Shown here: one piece after another, positions 1 to 6,892 of the stretch
How positions within the stretch are numbered: the first letter of the stretch is position 1
Layout of the letters: the number at the start of each line of letters is the position of its first letter
NCBI RefSeq assembly: GCF_001590865.1
Contig: NZ_BBUY01000001.1
Span: forward strand, 609,029 to 673,028
Reading direction: 5' to 3'
Length of the DNA stretch: 64,000 bases
Source of the DNA: Streptomyces sp. NBRC 110611
Lineage (GTDB): Bacteria; Actinomycetota; Actinomycetes; Streptomycetales; Streptomycetaceae
Notes under the pieces: model-generated
The model's input: only the letters and a program-made list of their open reading frames with translations
The model's database searches: none
What the model was told of the DNA's origin: nothing
Translations under genes and position numbers: made by a program

Positions 1-354
1 ACCGCCCCCAGGGGACTTAAAGCCCGAAGCGCTGGAGTGATCCGTGCCCTCATGGTTATCGGCCATGTCCTTCATGGACTTGTGGATGCTTTCCAGGCCC
101 TTCACCAACGCTCGGGTGGCACGCTCGATTTGGGTTCGGTGCGGGCTGTAGACGCCCTCGAACTTCTTCCCCTGCTCGTCGTTACCCCACGGCTCACCGA
201 GCCCATCGAGTGAGTGCTTCAGCTTTTCTGCCGCCTTCGCCAAGGCGGCTGACTCCCTATGAAATTTTGGTGCTTCATTCTTTAGGTGGTCTGTGTCGAC
301 GTCGAAGCCGGAAGCGGCCACTGTTCCCCCCGGAGTGTGTGCCTTCAGATGCAC
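1..354 (-). CDS. WXG100/ESX-like protein, 3' end outside window
   Basis: The reverse strand reads as an open frame from a GTG at 354 with the purine-rich stretch AGGGTAGG about 6 bases ahead, and it runs off the left edge. The product is helical and charged, with the segment EPWGNDEQGKKFEGVY near residues 60-75, which fits the W-x-G turn of small actinobacterial WXG100-related proteins exported by type VII secretion. No toxin or other domain is visible in the 118 residues present, so it may be a stand-alone partner or the N-terminal delivery domain of a longer protein. An in-frame GTG at 375 is an alternative start. Base composition is less GC-rich than the core genes to the right, fitting an accessory region. 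Confidence 0.6.
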   Translation of the reverse strand, partial: MHLKAHTPGGTVAASGFDVDTDHLKNEAPKFHRESAALAKAAEKLKHSLDGLGEPWGNDEQGKKFEGVYSPHRTQIERATRALVKGLESIHKSMKDMADNHEGTDHSSASGFKSPGGG

Positions 355-614
355 TACAAACCTACCCTGTGCCACTGACAGTGCACCCGGCTGGCTTTGC
401 CCGGCAATCCTTTTGTCTGCTTCGCCATGATTGGGTGTGCTATGCGAGGGGGGATTTGGTCAACGGTGGCTCAAATACGTGCAAATTGTAGGCTGTTCAA
501 CTAATGGGAACCCGGCGGAAGTCGTCGCCGCTCTGCGGAAAGAGGAATTGATCCAACTAAACCGACCGGGGTGCATGAATCCGTAGAGCTCGCCGACGCA
601 TGAACAATCATTGC

Positions 615-648
615 GAGCGCCCCACCCCTCAACAGGGATGAGGCGCTC
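615..648 (-). terminator. hairpin after the sigma-like gene
   Basis: Arms GAGCGCC (615-621) and GGCGCTC (642-648) pair perfectly, with further partial pairing inside (CCCT with AGGG). It lies just beyond the stop of the leftward gene at 653, so it probably ends that transcript. There is no clear T-run. Confidence 0.5.
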
Positions 649-652
649 CGCT

Positions 653-1036
653 TCAGTCGACAGTGGTGGGCTCCTCGTACCCATCCACGTACTCAAGGCC
701 GTTCAGACAAGCGGCGATCTTTCCAACACCCCTTTCGCAGCGGTAGCGAACTGCTCGCCCCGTGACCCCTTGGAGAGCTCCGGACTCATCGTCCGGGAGG
801 TCAGCGCCGTACCGGAGAACGAGGGCCTGGCGCTCGCCGAGCGAAAGCGGGGCGGTCGCCCAACCGTGCCGGATGTCAGCAAGGTGAGCGAACAGGATGC
901 TCGCGGCCTTCTTGTCGACCGTGCCCTTCGGCATGTCGGCGTCCGGGGCCTGCGGGTTGCGGATGCCGTATGCCGCCTCTGCATCCCACACCGCCGGGAG
1001 GAGATGTTCGACGAGGCGGCGGTCGTAGCCGGTCAC
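653..1036 (-). CDS. small sigma-like / hypothetical protein of mobile-element type
   Basis: 127 residues from a GTG at 1036. The start overlaps the stop of an upstream remnant reading frame (GTGA), which suggests former translational coupling. The C-terminal half contains LGERQALVLRYGADLPDDES followed by a helix rich in Arg, faintly like the region-4 helix-turn-helix of sigma-like proteins found in Streptomyces phages and integrative elements; this is a resemblance only. The N-terminal half (VEHLLPAVWDAEAAYGIRNP) matches nothing I recognise. It sits in a degraded accessory segment and is followed by a hairpin. Function unknown. Confidence 0.55.
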   Translation of the reverse strand: MTGYDRRLVEHLLPAVWDAEAAYGIRNPQAPDADMPKGTVDKKAASILFAHLADIRHGWATAPLSLGERQALVLRYGADLPDDESGALQGVTGRAVRYRCERGVGKIAACLNGLEYVDGYEEPTTVD

Positions 1037-1170
1037 AACCCCGTCCCCTCTGCCGCGTGGCAGGCAGCTCCGTAGGAGACGTGCCCCGCTCGGTGCTTCG
1101 CCTCAGTCAGCCAGCGGTCGCGCAGTCTCTGAGAGAGCCAGCGGTGCAGCAGTCCGGCAGGCGCTGGGCA
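1033..1170 (-). pseudogene. 3' remnant of an accessory gene upstream of the sigma-like gene
   Basis: The reading frame ending at 1033 gives a tail containing LRDRWLTEAKHRAGHVSYGA then AEGTGL, whose stop overlaps the GTG of the next gene by four bases. That coupling suggests a genuine but 5'-truncated gene. Its upstream part is replaced by halogenase-derived sequence near 1150-1170. The family is not identified. Confidence 0.4.
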
Positions 1171-1510
1171 GCGTCTCCAGCAGGTGCTGCTGCTCGTCCT
1201 TGACCTTGTCGAAGAGCGGCTCGGCACCGGCGACCGACTCCGGCTTGTGAGTCAGCGCAGGCAGCGGGGCATCCGGGAGGAGGCCGAGGCCGGCGAAGAT
1301 GCAGTAGTAGCTGCCGTTGGTCCAGAAGTTGCGGAACTCGGCCTCGAAGTTGCCGTAGTAGGTGCCCTCGTCGGTGATCGGCAGGTTGATCGGCAGGCCG
1401 GCGCGGTAGGCGCTGATCTTCTCCTGGATGTTGTCGGGGAGGGCGAGCTCCTTGTTCGCCTTCCAGAAGGGCGTGTCATTGCGGGGCGCGAAGTAGAAAT
1501 GCGCCGGCGC
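1103..1510 (-). pseudogene. C-terminal fragment of a flavin-dependent (tryptophan-type) halogenase
   Basis: A frame with no start codon of its own reads, from about 1507 leftwards, [18 protein letters not shown], then ITDEGTYYGNFEAEFRNFW, TNGSYYCIFAGLGLLPD and PLFDKVKDEQQHLLETLPS. These segments resemble the C-terminal third of FAD-dependent halogenases of the PF04820 type. The N-terminal FAD-binding and catalytic Lys regions are absent. The last 25 or so residues before the stop at 1103 look foreign, implying a second junction near 1160. No product is expected. What it once modified cannot be told. Confidence 0.65.
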
Positions 1511-1742
1511 CGGCCCGCTGTTCGGCCTCGCGGACGCGTGCGCACTCCGCCGGCGGCAGCCCGTCGATTCCGGCTTCGCCGCGGGTCACCAGGAGGTAGC
1601 CGATCTCGCGTCCGGCGGCGGTCCATTCGGCGATCGCGGCCGCGGCGCCGTACTCCAGGTCGTCGGGGTGGGCGACGACGGCGAGCGCCCGCTGCCAGTC
1701 CTCGGGCATGGGGGAGAGCGGGAGCGGGGGTTCGGCGGGCAT
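1476..1742 (-). pseudogene. truncated PIG-L family deacetylase (N-terminal part)
   Basis: From an ATG at 1742 the frame reads [20 protein letters not shown], the AHPDD metal-binding motif of PIG-L / MshB-type deacetylases, then [19 protein letters not shown], as expected of the first 75 residues. It then shifts into unrelated sequence ([11 protein letters not shown]) and stops at 1476; the family is normally about 230-280 residues. At the break (about 1500-1517) the sequence becomes the halogenase C-terminus in another frame. The fragment lacks the later histidine motif and is presumably inactive. A complete PIG-L relative, mshB, lies at 39044. Confidence 0.75.
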
Positions 1743-1971
1743 GTTCCTGGCTTCCCTTCCTGTGGCCGGCGGGTTGGGCCGATGGGCTCCAGCCGATCGT
1801 GCGCCGATCGTGACACGTCGGGGGCGGGGTGGCGCGCGGCCTGAGCCTGGGTGTGCTTCCCGGCGGACTGAACTGGGATTCATCACATCAGGTGAATATC
1901 TGGCCCAAGGTTGCGGATGGATACGCGGAGTTGCCACGCTGTTGCTGACTGTCAAGCTGTTGGAGGGGCAC

Positions 1972-2727
1972 GTGCCTTTCGGTGAGCAGCCCGCGTACCT
2001 CCGCGTCGCCGGCGACCTGCGCCAGAAGATCGTCGACGGGGTGCTGCCACCGCACACCCGCCTTCCCTCCCAGGCCCGGATCCGCGAGGAGTACGGCGTC
2101 TCGGACACCGTCGCGCTGGAGGCGCGCAAGGTGCTGATGGCGGAAGGGCTGGTCGAAGGGCGGTCGGGGTCGGGTACGTACGTACGCGAGCGGCCGGTAC
2201 CGCGCCGTATCGCCCGCGTCGGGTACCACTCCGTCGGCGGCTGCACGCCGTTCCGGCAGGAGCAGACGGACGAGCGGGTGCGCGGCACGTGGGAGTCCAA
2301 CAGCGAGCAGGAGTCGGCCAGTTCGGTGGTCGCGGCCCGGCTGCGCATTCCGCCGGGCGGCAGAGTGATGCGGACCCGCTACGTCTTCCGGGCGGAGGGT
2401 GAGCCGGCGATGCTCTCGACGTCCTGGGAGCCCCTGGACGTGACCGGGCGGACGCCTGTGATGCTGCCCGAGGAGGGGCCGCTGGCGGGGCGCGGGGTGG
2501 TCGAGCGCATGGCTGCCATCGATGTGGTGGTGGACAACGTCATCGAGGAGGTCGGGGCGCGGCCCGCGCTGGCCGAGGAGGCGATGGCGCTGGGGGGCGT
2601 ACCGGGGCATGCGGTGCTGGTGATCTCTCGGACGTACTACGCGGGCGGCCGGCCGGTGGAGACGGCGGATGTCGTCACGCTCGCGGACCGCTATCGCGTG
2701 GCCTATCACCTGCCGGTGAAGCAGTAG
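1972..2727 (+). CDS. GntR-family transcriptional regulator (HutC/UTRA type)
   Basis: 251 residues from a GTG at 1972 with GGAGGGG 6-7 bases upstream; longer upstream frames lack a ribosome site. Residues about 5-75 form the winged helix ([43 protein letters not shown]). Residues about 95-245 match a UTRA ligand-binding domain ([20 protein letters not shown], ending [19 protein letters not shown]). Such proteins are usually cytoplasmic repressors released by a small metabolite. The neighbouring APC permease at 3123 could be a target, but nothing in the sequence proves it. The 3' end is repeated downstream. Confidence 0.85.
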   Translation: MPFGEQPAYLRVAGDLRQKIVDGVLPPHTRLPSQARIREEYGVSDTVALEARKVLMAEGLVEGRSGSGTYVRERPVPRRIARVGYHSVGGCTPFRQEQTDERVRGTWESNSEQESASSVVAARLRIPPGGRVMRTRYVFRAEGEPAMLSTSWEPLDVTGRTPVMLPEEGPLAGRGVVERMAAIDVVVDNVIEEVGARPALAEEAMALGGVPGHAVLVISRTYYAGGRPVETADVVTLADRYRVAYHLPVKQ

Positions 2728-2768
2728 GCACCTGCCGGTGAAGCAGCAGCAGGTACCTGCCGGTGAAG
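2707..2768 (+). repeat. three tandem copies of the GntR gene 3' end
   Basis: CACCTGCCGGTGAAGCAG occurs at 2707-2724 (coding, next to the stop) and again at 2729-2746; a third partial copy, ACCTGCCGGTGAAG, is at 2755-2768. Spacings are 22 and about 25 bases. Confidence 0.85.
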
Positions 2769-3122
2769 TGGGTGAAGTAACGGTCACCCGTCGGCGCCCT
2801 CGCACGCTCGGCGCCCCCGGCGCCTTCCTGCTCCGCTTACCTCTGGTTACGCCCGGTTGCCTCTGCTGTTCGGCTCTCCTTCGCTTCGTCGAGCGGGCTC
2901 TCCCGGCGCCCCGTTAGCGATCCTTGACCGCTTTCGGCCTCAAGCTCGATGTCCGAATTGCGGTGATATGCGAGCAAATGTTGGCCGGATCTTGGTGTTG
3001 GAAACCTCACAGACCCTCAGCTGGGCGGGAATTTTGGCCAGCTGCGGGCAGGTGATCTTCCGATTCGCTCTTACGATGGCGAAGTTTGTGCACGGCACGG
3101 GGGAAGACCAGGAGACCAGCAC
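2769..3122. other. intergenic region upstream of the permease
   Basis: About 350 bases with no convincing gene. Its right part is less GC-rich than the surroundings, as expected of a promoter, and AGGAGACC at 3110-3117 is the ribosome site of the next gene. I cannot name a promoter with confidence. Confidence 0.4.
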
Positions 3123-4823
3123 GTGAGCACGACGAAAACCCCGGGTGCGGAGCAGGGTTCGCATTCGAATTACCGTCGGTCCCTCGGGACCATCGCCCTG
3201 ACCGCCACTGGTCTCGGGTCGATCATCGGGTCCGGCTGGCTCTTCGGAGCCGAGCGGGCCGCCGCCATCGCCGGCCCCGCCGCGATCCTCGCCTGGGTCA
3301 TCGGGGCGGTCGTCGCCCTGACCATCGCCCTGACCTACACCGAGCTCGGCTCGATGTTCCCCAAGGCGGGCGGCATGGTCCGCTACGGTCAGTACTCGCA
3401 CGGTTCGCTGGCCGGCTACCTGGCGGCGTGGGCCAACTGGATCGCCATCGTCTCCGTCATCCCCGGTGAGGCGACCGCCTCGGTCCAGTACATGAGTTCC
3501 TGGGACTTCGGCTGGGCCAAGGCGCTCTTCGACGGGAAGGAGCTCACCGGCTCCGGCGTCGCGGTGGCCAGCGTGCTGCTGATCTTCTACTTCTTCATGA
3601 ACTGGTTCGCGGTGTCGCTGTTCGCGAAGACCAACACCGCGATCACCGTGTTCAAGGTCGTCGTGCCGATCCTCACCGCGGGCGCCCTGGTGCTCGCGCA
3701 CTTCGACACCGGCAACATCGACCGCGCGGGCGGGTTCGCTCCCAACGGCTGGAGCGCGATCTTCAGCTGCGTGGCGCTCTCCGGCATCGTCTGGGCCTAC
3801 AACGGCTTCCAGTCGCCGCTGAACCTCGCCGGCGAGGCCCGTAACCCGGGCCGGTCGCTGCCCAAGGCCGTCGCCTTCTCGATCATCATCGCGCTGGTCA
3901 TCTACCTCGCGCTGCAGGTCGCCTTCCTCTTCGCGGTCCCCGCCGCCGACCTGAGCGCCACCGGCTGGGGCGGGCTCAACTACCACTCCCCGCTCGCCGA
4001 GCTGGGTCTGGCCTGGGGCCTGAACTGGCTGGCCCTGCTGCTGTACGCGGACGCGTTCGTCTCCCCGTCCGGCACCGGCATGATCTACGCGGCCACCACC
4101 TCGCGCATGATCCAGGGCGTCCAGGAGAACGGCCACCTGCCGGGCGTCTTCGGCAAGGTGGACCCCAAGACGGGCATCCCGCGTCCCGCCCTGGTGCTCA
4201 ACCTCGTCGTCGCCTTCATGTTCCTGGCGGTCTTCCGCGGCTGGGGTTCGCTCGCCGAGGTCGTCTCCGTCGCGACCGTCATCTCCTACATCACCGGACC
4301 GGTCGCCGTGATGGGTCTGCGGCGTATGTCGCCCCATATGAAGCGGCCGGTGAAGCTGCGCGCCATGCCCGTCATCGCGCCGATCGCGATGATCTTCGGC
4401 TCGCTGGTCCTGTACTGGGGCAGGTGGCCGCTCACCGGCAAGGTCATCTTCATCATGGCCGTCGGTCTGCCGGTCTGGGCCTGGTACGAGATCGTCCGGC
4501 CGTGGAAGCAGGGCCGCAGCCCGTGGCGCGAGCTGATGCCGCACCTGAAGGCGGGGGCCTGGATGGTGGTCTACCTGCTGGTGATGGCGTGCGTCTCCTA
4601 CCTGGGCGGTAAGGAGTTCGGCGGCAAGGGCTATCTGCCGGAGGGCATCGACATCGCGGTCGTCGCGGCGATCGCGCTCGCCTTCTACTACTGGGGCGTG
4701 CGCAGCGCCTGGCGCAACCCGACGCTGGTCCAGGTGGAGGCCGAGATCCAGGCGGCGGACGAGGCCCGTGGGGCGGACGGGTCCGGGGAGGCCGCGGGGG
4801 CCAAGGCGCCCGTAGGGGCCTGA
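3123..4823 (+). CDS. APC-superfamily amino-acid permease
   Basis: 566 residues from a GTG preceded by AGGAGACC. The first helix carries the APC signature (ATGLGSIIGSGWLFGAERAA), and the protein has about 12 hydrophobic segments spread over residues 20-540 with a charged cytoplasmic tail. The family imports or exchanges amino acids or polyamines using the proton gradient; the SIIGSGWLFG form is common in aspartate/glutamate-type members, but the substrate cannot be fixed from sequence. It is monocistronic as far as seen, 395 bases after the GntR gene, which might regulate it. Confidence 0.85.
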   Translation: MSTTKTPGAEQGSHSNYRRSLGTIALTATGLGSIIGSGWLFGAERAAAIAGPAAILAWVIGAVVALTIALTYTELGSMFPKAGGMVRYGQYSHGSLAGYLAAWANWIAIVSVIPGEATASVQYMSSWDFGWAKALFDGKELTGSGVAVASVLLIFYFFMNWFAVSLFAKTNTAITVFKVVVPILTAGALVLAHFDTGNIDRAGGFAPNGWSAIFSCVALSGIVWAYNGFQSPLNLAGEARNPGRSLPKAVAFSIIIALVIYLALQVAFLFAVPAADLSATGWGGLNYHSPLAELGLAWGLNWLALLLYADAFVSPSGTGMIYAATTSRMIQGVQENGHLPGVFGKVDPKTGIPRPALVLNLVVAFMFLAVFRGWGSLAEVVSVATVISYITGPVAVMGLRRMSPHMKRPVKLRAMPVIAPIAMIFGSLVLYWGRWPLTGKVIFIMAVGLPVWAWYEIVRPWKQGRSPWRELMPHLKAGAWMVVYLLVMACVSYLGGKEFGGKGYLPEGIDIAVVAAIALAFYYWGVRSAWRNPTLVQVEAEIQAADEARGADGSGEAAGAKAPVGA

Positions 4824-4872
4824 GTCAGCCCGGCAGCCCGGCGCCACCGCACTCGTTCCGTACGGTCACGAC

Positions 4873-4914
4873 GCACGTCATCGCGCACGTCATTACGTAC
4901 GTCATTCCGCACGT
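4873..4914. repeat. 12-bp tandem repeat downstream of the permease
   Basis: Three 12-base units, GCACGTCATCGC, GCACGTCATTAC and GTACGTCATTCC, followed by a partial fourth (GCACGT). Between the permease and the SPOR gene; could be an iterated operator or simple slippage. Confidence 0.7.
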
Positions 4915-5123
4915 ATGCCCGAGACGATCGGGCGCAACCGGCCACTCGCAGGCCGATTCCGGTTCGCCGGGGTCTGCGGGTGGCCGGTTCGGTATCTCTT
5001 TGTGTAATTCCATATCCGGTGCGTAAAGGTCGGGCGTACGCTCGGGCATATGCGGATTGCGATTTCGGCATCAGCGGACGAGGGGCGCGCGACAGCGCGC
5101 CGCGCGGCGGACGGAGGGGCGCA

Positions 5124-5303
5124 ATGACCGATGGCGGAGCGGTGCTCCCCTGGGTCGTCATCCGCCAGGACGAAGGCGGCAACCGGTATCGCGTCGGCCG
5201 CTATGCCACCCGAGTGGAGGCGGAGAAGGTGGCCGACCGGCTCGACGCCCGTGGCAGCCGGCAGCTCTACGTGGTCGAGAAGGTCGACCGCGCGACGACG
5301 TGA
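5124..5303 (+). CDS. small SPOR-domain-like protein
   Basis: 59 residues from an ATG at 5124 with GGAGGGG 7 bases upstream, which decides this start over a longer frame from 4980. The whole protein (LPWVVIRQDEGGNRYRVGRY, VEAEKVADRLDARGSRQLYVV) looks like one SPOR-type beta-alpha-beta unit. SPOR domains in other bacteria bind denuded peptidoglycan, but this protein has no signal peptide or membrane anchor, so that role is doubtful. It precedes the Nudix gene by 73 bases and may be cotranscribed. Confidence 0.7.
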   Translation: MTDGGAVLPWVVIRQDEGGNRYRVGRYATRVEAEKVADRLDARGSRQLYVVEKVDRATT

Positions 5304-5376
5304 GACGGGCCGGAGGGCGGCCTGAGGGGCGGCGGGCGAGAAGCGGGACGGGAGCGGGGGACGTAGGCTGCCGCGC

Positions 5377-5805
5377 ATGACGACCGTGCGCGTAGTGGTC
5401 GGCGCGGCGGTGTGCGACGGCGGGCGGCTGCTGGCCGCCCGGCGCAGCGCACCGCCCGCGCTGGCCGGCCGCTGGGAGCTGCCCGGCGGCAAGGTGGAGG
5501 ACGACGAGACGCCGGAACAGGCGCTGGAGCGCGAGCTGCGCGAGGAGCTGGGCGTCGAGGCGGCGGTGGTGGAGCGGATTCCGGGGGAGTGGGTGTTGCG
5601 CCCCGGCTATGTGCTGCGGGTGTGGACCGCCCGGCTGGTGTCCGGGGAGCCGCGGCCCCTGCAGGACCACGACCGGCTGCGCTGGCTGCTGCCCGGTGAG
5701 GAGGATCAGGTCGACTGGCTGGACCAGGATCGCCCGGCGGTCGCCGAGGCGATGCGCCGGCTGGCCGCCAGGGCGGGGGTGCCGGGCATCCTGCCGCAGC
5801 GGTAG
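5377..5805 (+). CDS. Nudix hydrolase, MutT-like
   Basis: 142 residues. The Nudix box is intact: GGKVEDDETPEQALERELRE followed by ELGV (about residues 41-64). Length and the WELPGGK lead-in fit the small MutT / 8-oxo-dGTP diphosphatase class, which cleans oxidised nucleotides from the pool; NTP-PPi or dCTP preference is equally possible. Ends LRWLLPGEEDQVDWLDQDRP, the usual C-terminal helix of CTP/8-oxo-dGTP pyrophosphatases. Confidence 0.85.
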   Translation: MTTVRVVVGAAVCDGGRLLAARRSAPPALAGRWELPGGKVEDDETPEQALERELREELGVEAAVVERIPGEWVLRPGYVLRVWTARLVSGEPRPLQDHDRLRWLLPGEEDQVDWLDQDRPAVAEAMRRLAARAGVPGILPQR

Positions 5806-6248
5806 GCCTGGTGGCCGTGGCGCCGTGAGGCCCGCCCTGGCGCCGCCCTGAGGTGCCGCCCTGAGGCCCCGTACGTGGCCGTCCCCGGGCCCGTGAGGGC
5901 GGCGCTGTGCGCGTTCGCCCAGGGGTCGTGCGCCCGCGCGTGCCCGCGCCCCACCGGCGTGCGTTCTTCCGGCGCGTACGGACTCCCGGCGCGTACGGAC
6001 TTCCAGCGCGTACGGAGGTCCGTCCTCTTCGTCATCCTGGCCCCGATCTTCCCCTATGAGGCATTTGCAGCACAGCACCCCATTTGCTCCACAACGCTCC
6101 CTTCTGCGCGGTACTTCGGGCCAGATATCGGGTATGTCCAGATTGACCCTTCCATGCGGGCAATCCATGCGGGCAATCCGTCGGAGATTCCCCGAGTTTC
6201 CCGGGTTCCCCGGGTTTCCTGGATTCCCCGAGTTCCCCGGGCTGGGAT
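5806..6248. other. repeat-rich intergenic region
   Basis: 443 bases without a supported gene. It contains three 17-18-base copies of GGCGCGTACGGACTCCC-like sequence (5971-6021), two copies of GCGGGCAATCC (about 6157-6181), and a 9-base tandem tract of the type TTCCCCGAG / TTTCCCGGG (about 6187-6242) just before the next start. The middle part (6010-6130) is noticeably lower in GC and may hold the promoter of the 6249 gene. Confidence 0.5.
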
Positions 6249-6710
6249 GTGATCGGCGTGAGCGACAGCGCAGCGGCAGGGGTCCCGCAGACCGGCTCCC
6301 GTACCGTCCGCAGGCGCGGCGTGGCCACCGGTTCCCCGATCGCCGAATGGAGCTTTCCGGCCGACCCCGGCGCGGTCCGCACCGCCCGCACCGCGGTCCG
6401 CCGCGTCCTGGACGACTGGGGGCTGAACGGCGCCGCCGATGTGGCCGTCCTCCTGGTCAGCGAGCTCGTCACCAACTCCCTGCGCTACGCCAGCGGTCCG
6501 ATCGGCGTCCGTATGGTGCTGCTGGGCTCCGGCGGACTGCTCGTCGAGGTCTCCGATCCGCTGCCCGACCCGCCGCAGGAGCGCACCGCCGCCCCCGACG
6601 ACGAGGGGGGCCGCGGGTTGCAGCTGGTCGCGGGCGTTTCACGGCGCTGGGGGACCCGGTACGGAAAGAGCGGTAAGACAGTGTGGTTCGAGCTGTCTGT
6701 GGCTGGTTAG
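6249..6710 (+). CDS. anti-sigma-type serine/threonine ATPase (HATPase_c_2, RsbW-like)
   Basis: 153 residues from GTG 6249 (GTG 6258 is an alternative). The N-box SELVTNSLRYASGP (about 76-89) and the G-box DDEGGRGLQLVAGVSRRWG, then GKTVWFEL at the end, define the GHKL fold of RsbW/SpoIIAB-like proteins. Streptomyces has dozens; they phosphorylate anti-sigma antagonists or bind sigma factors. The C-terminus closely resembles the last domain of the large protein at 6893, with the same G-box and GKTVWFEL ending, so the two adjacent genes may share a partner or derive from one ancestral domain. Confidence 0.8.
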   Translation: MIGVSDSAAAGVPQTGSRTVRRRGVATGSPIAEWSFPADPGAVRTARTAVRRVLDDWGLNGAADVAVLLVSELVTNSLRYASGPIGVRMVLLGSGGLLVEVSDPLPDPPQERTAAPDDEGGRGLQLVAGVSRRWGTRYGKSGKTVWFELSVAG

Positions 6711-6730
6711 CCGGGTCGGTGGCTGGTTAG
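6699..6730 (+). repeat. duplicated gene end
   Basis: The last 12 bases of the ATPase gene, GTGGCTGGTTAG, are repeated exactly at 6719-6730. The 20-base offset puts the second TAG in another frame. Confidence 0.85.
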
Positions 6731-6892
6731 GAGACAGGTGGGGTCCTGATCGTTGCCGTTCCACCGACATTCCGTCGATGGCCTGCGATCGAGACTGTGC
6801 TGTGATCGTGAAGACCGTGTTCCGGACAGTCCGGGTGCTGGATACTCAGGCTGGTCCGGTCCGGGCACGATGAGCTGGAGGGGACGGGGCTC

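Noticed and set aside
460..696. 78-residue leftward reading frame
   Set aside because: Overlaps the end of the sigma-like gene and its terminator hairpin; composition looks like non-coding sequence.
2857..3126. 89-residue frame containing CPNCGD before the permease
   Set aside because: Overlaps the permease start, has no ribosome site, and the Cys pair alone is not evidence of a zinc protein.
2940..4847. 635-residue frame opposite the APC permease
   Set aside because: Antisense shadow of a clear 12-helix permease; Asp/Arg/His/Gly-rich content is typical of the reverse frame of GC-rich genes.
4873..4914. Possible CRISPR or iteron origin at the 12-bp repeats
   Set aside because: Only three short units, no spacers, no replication gene nearby; no CRISPR array or cas gene is present anywhere in the window.
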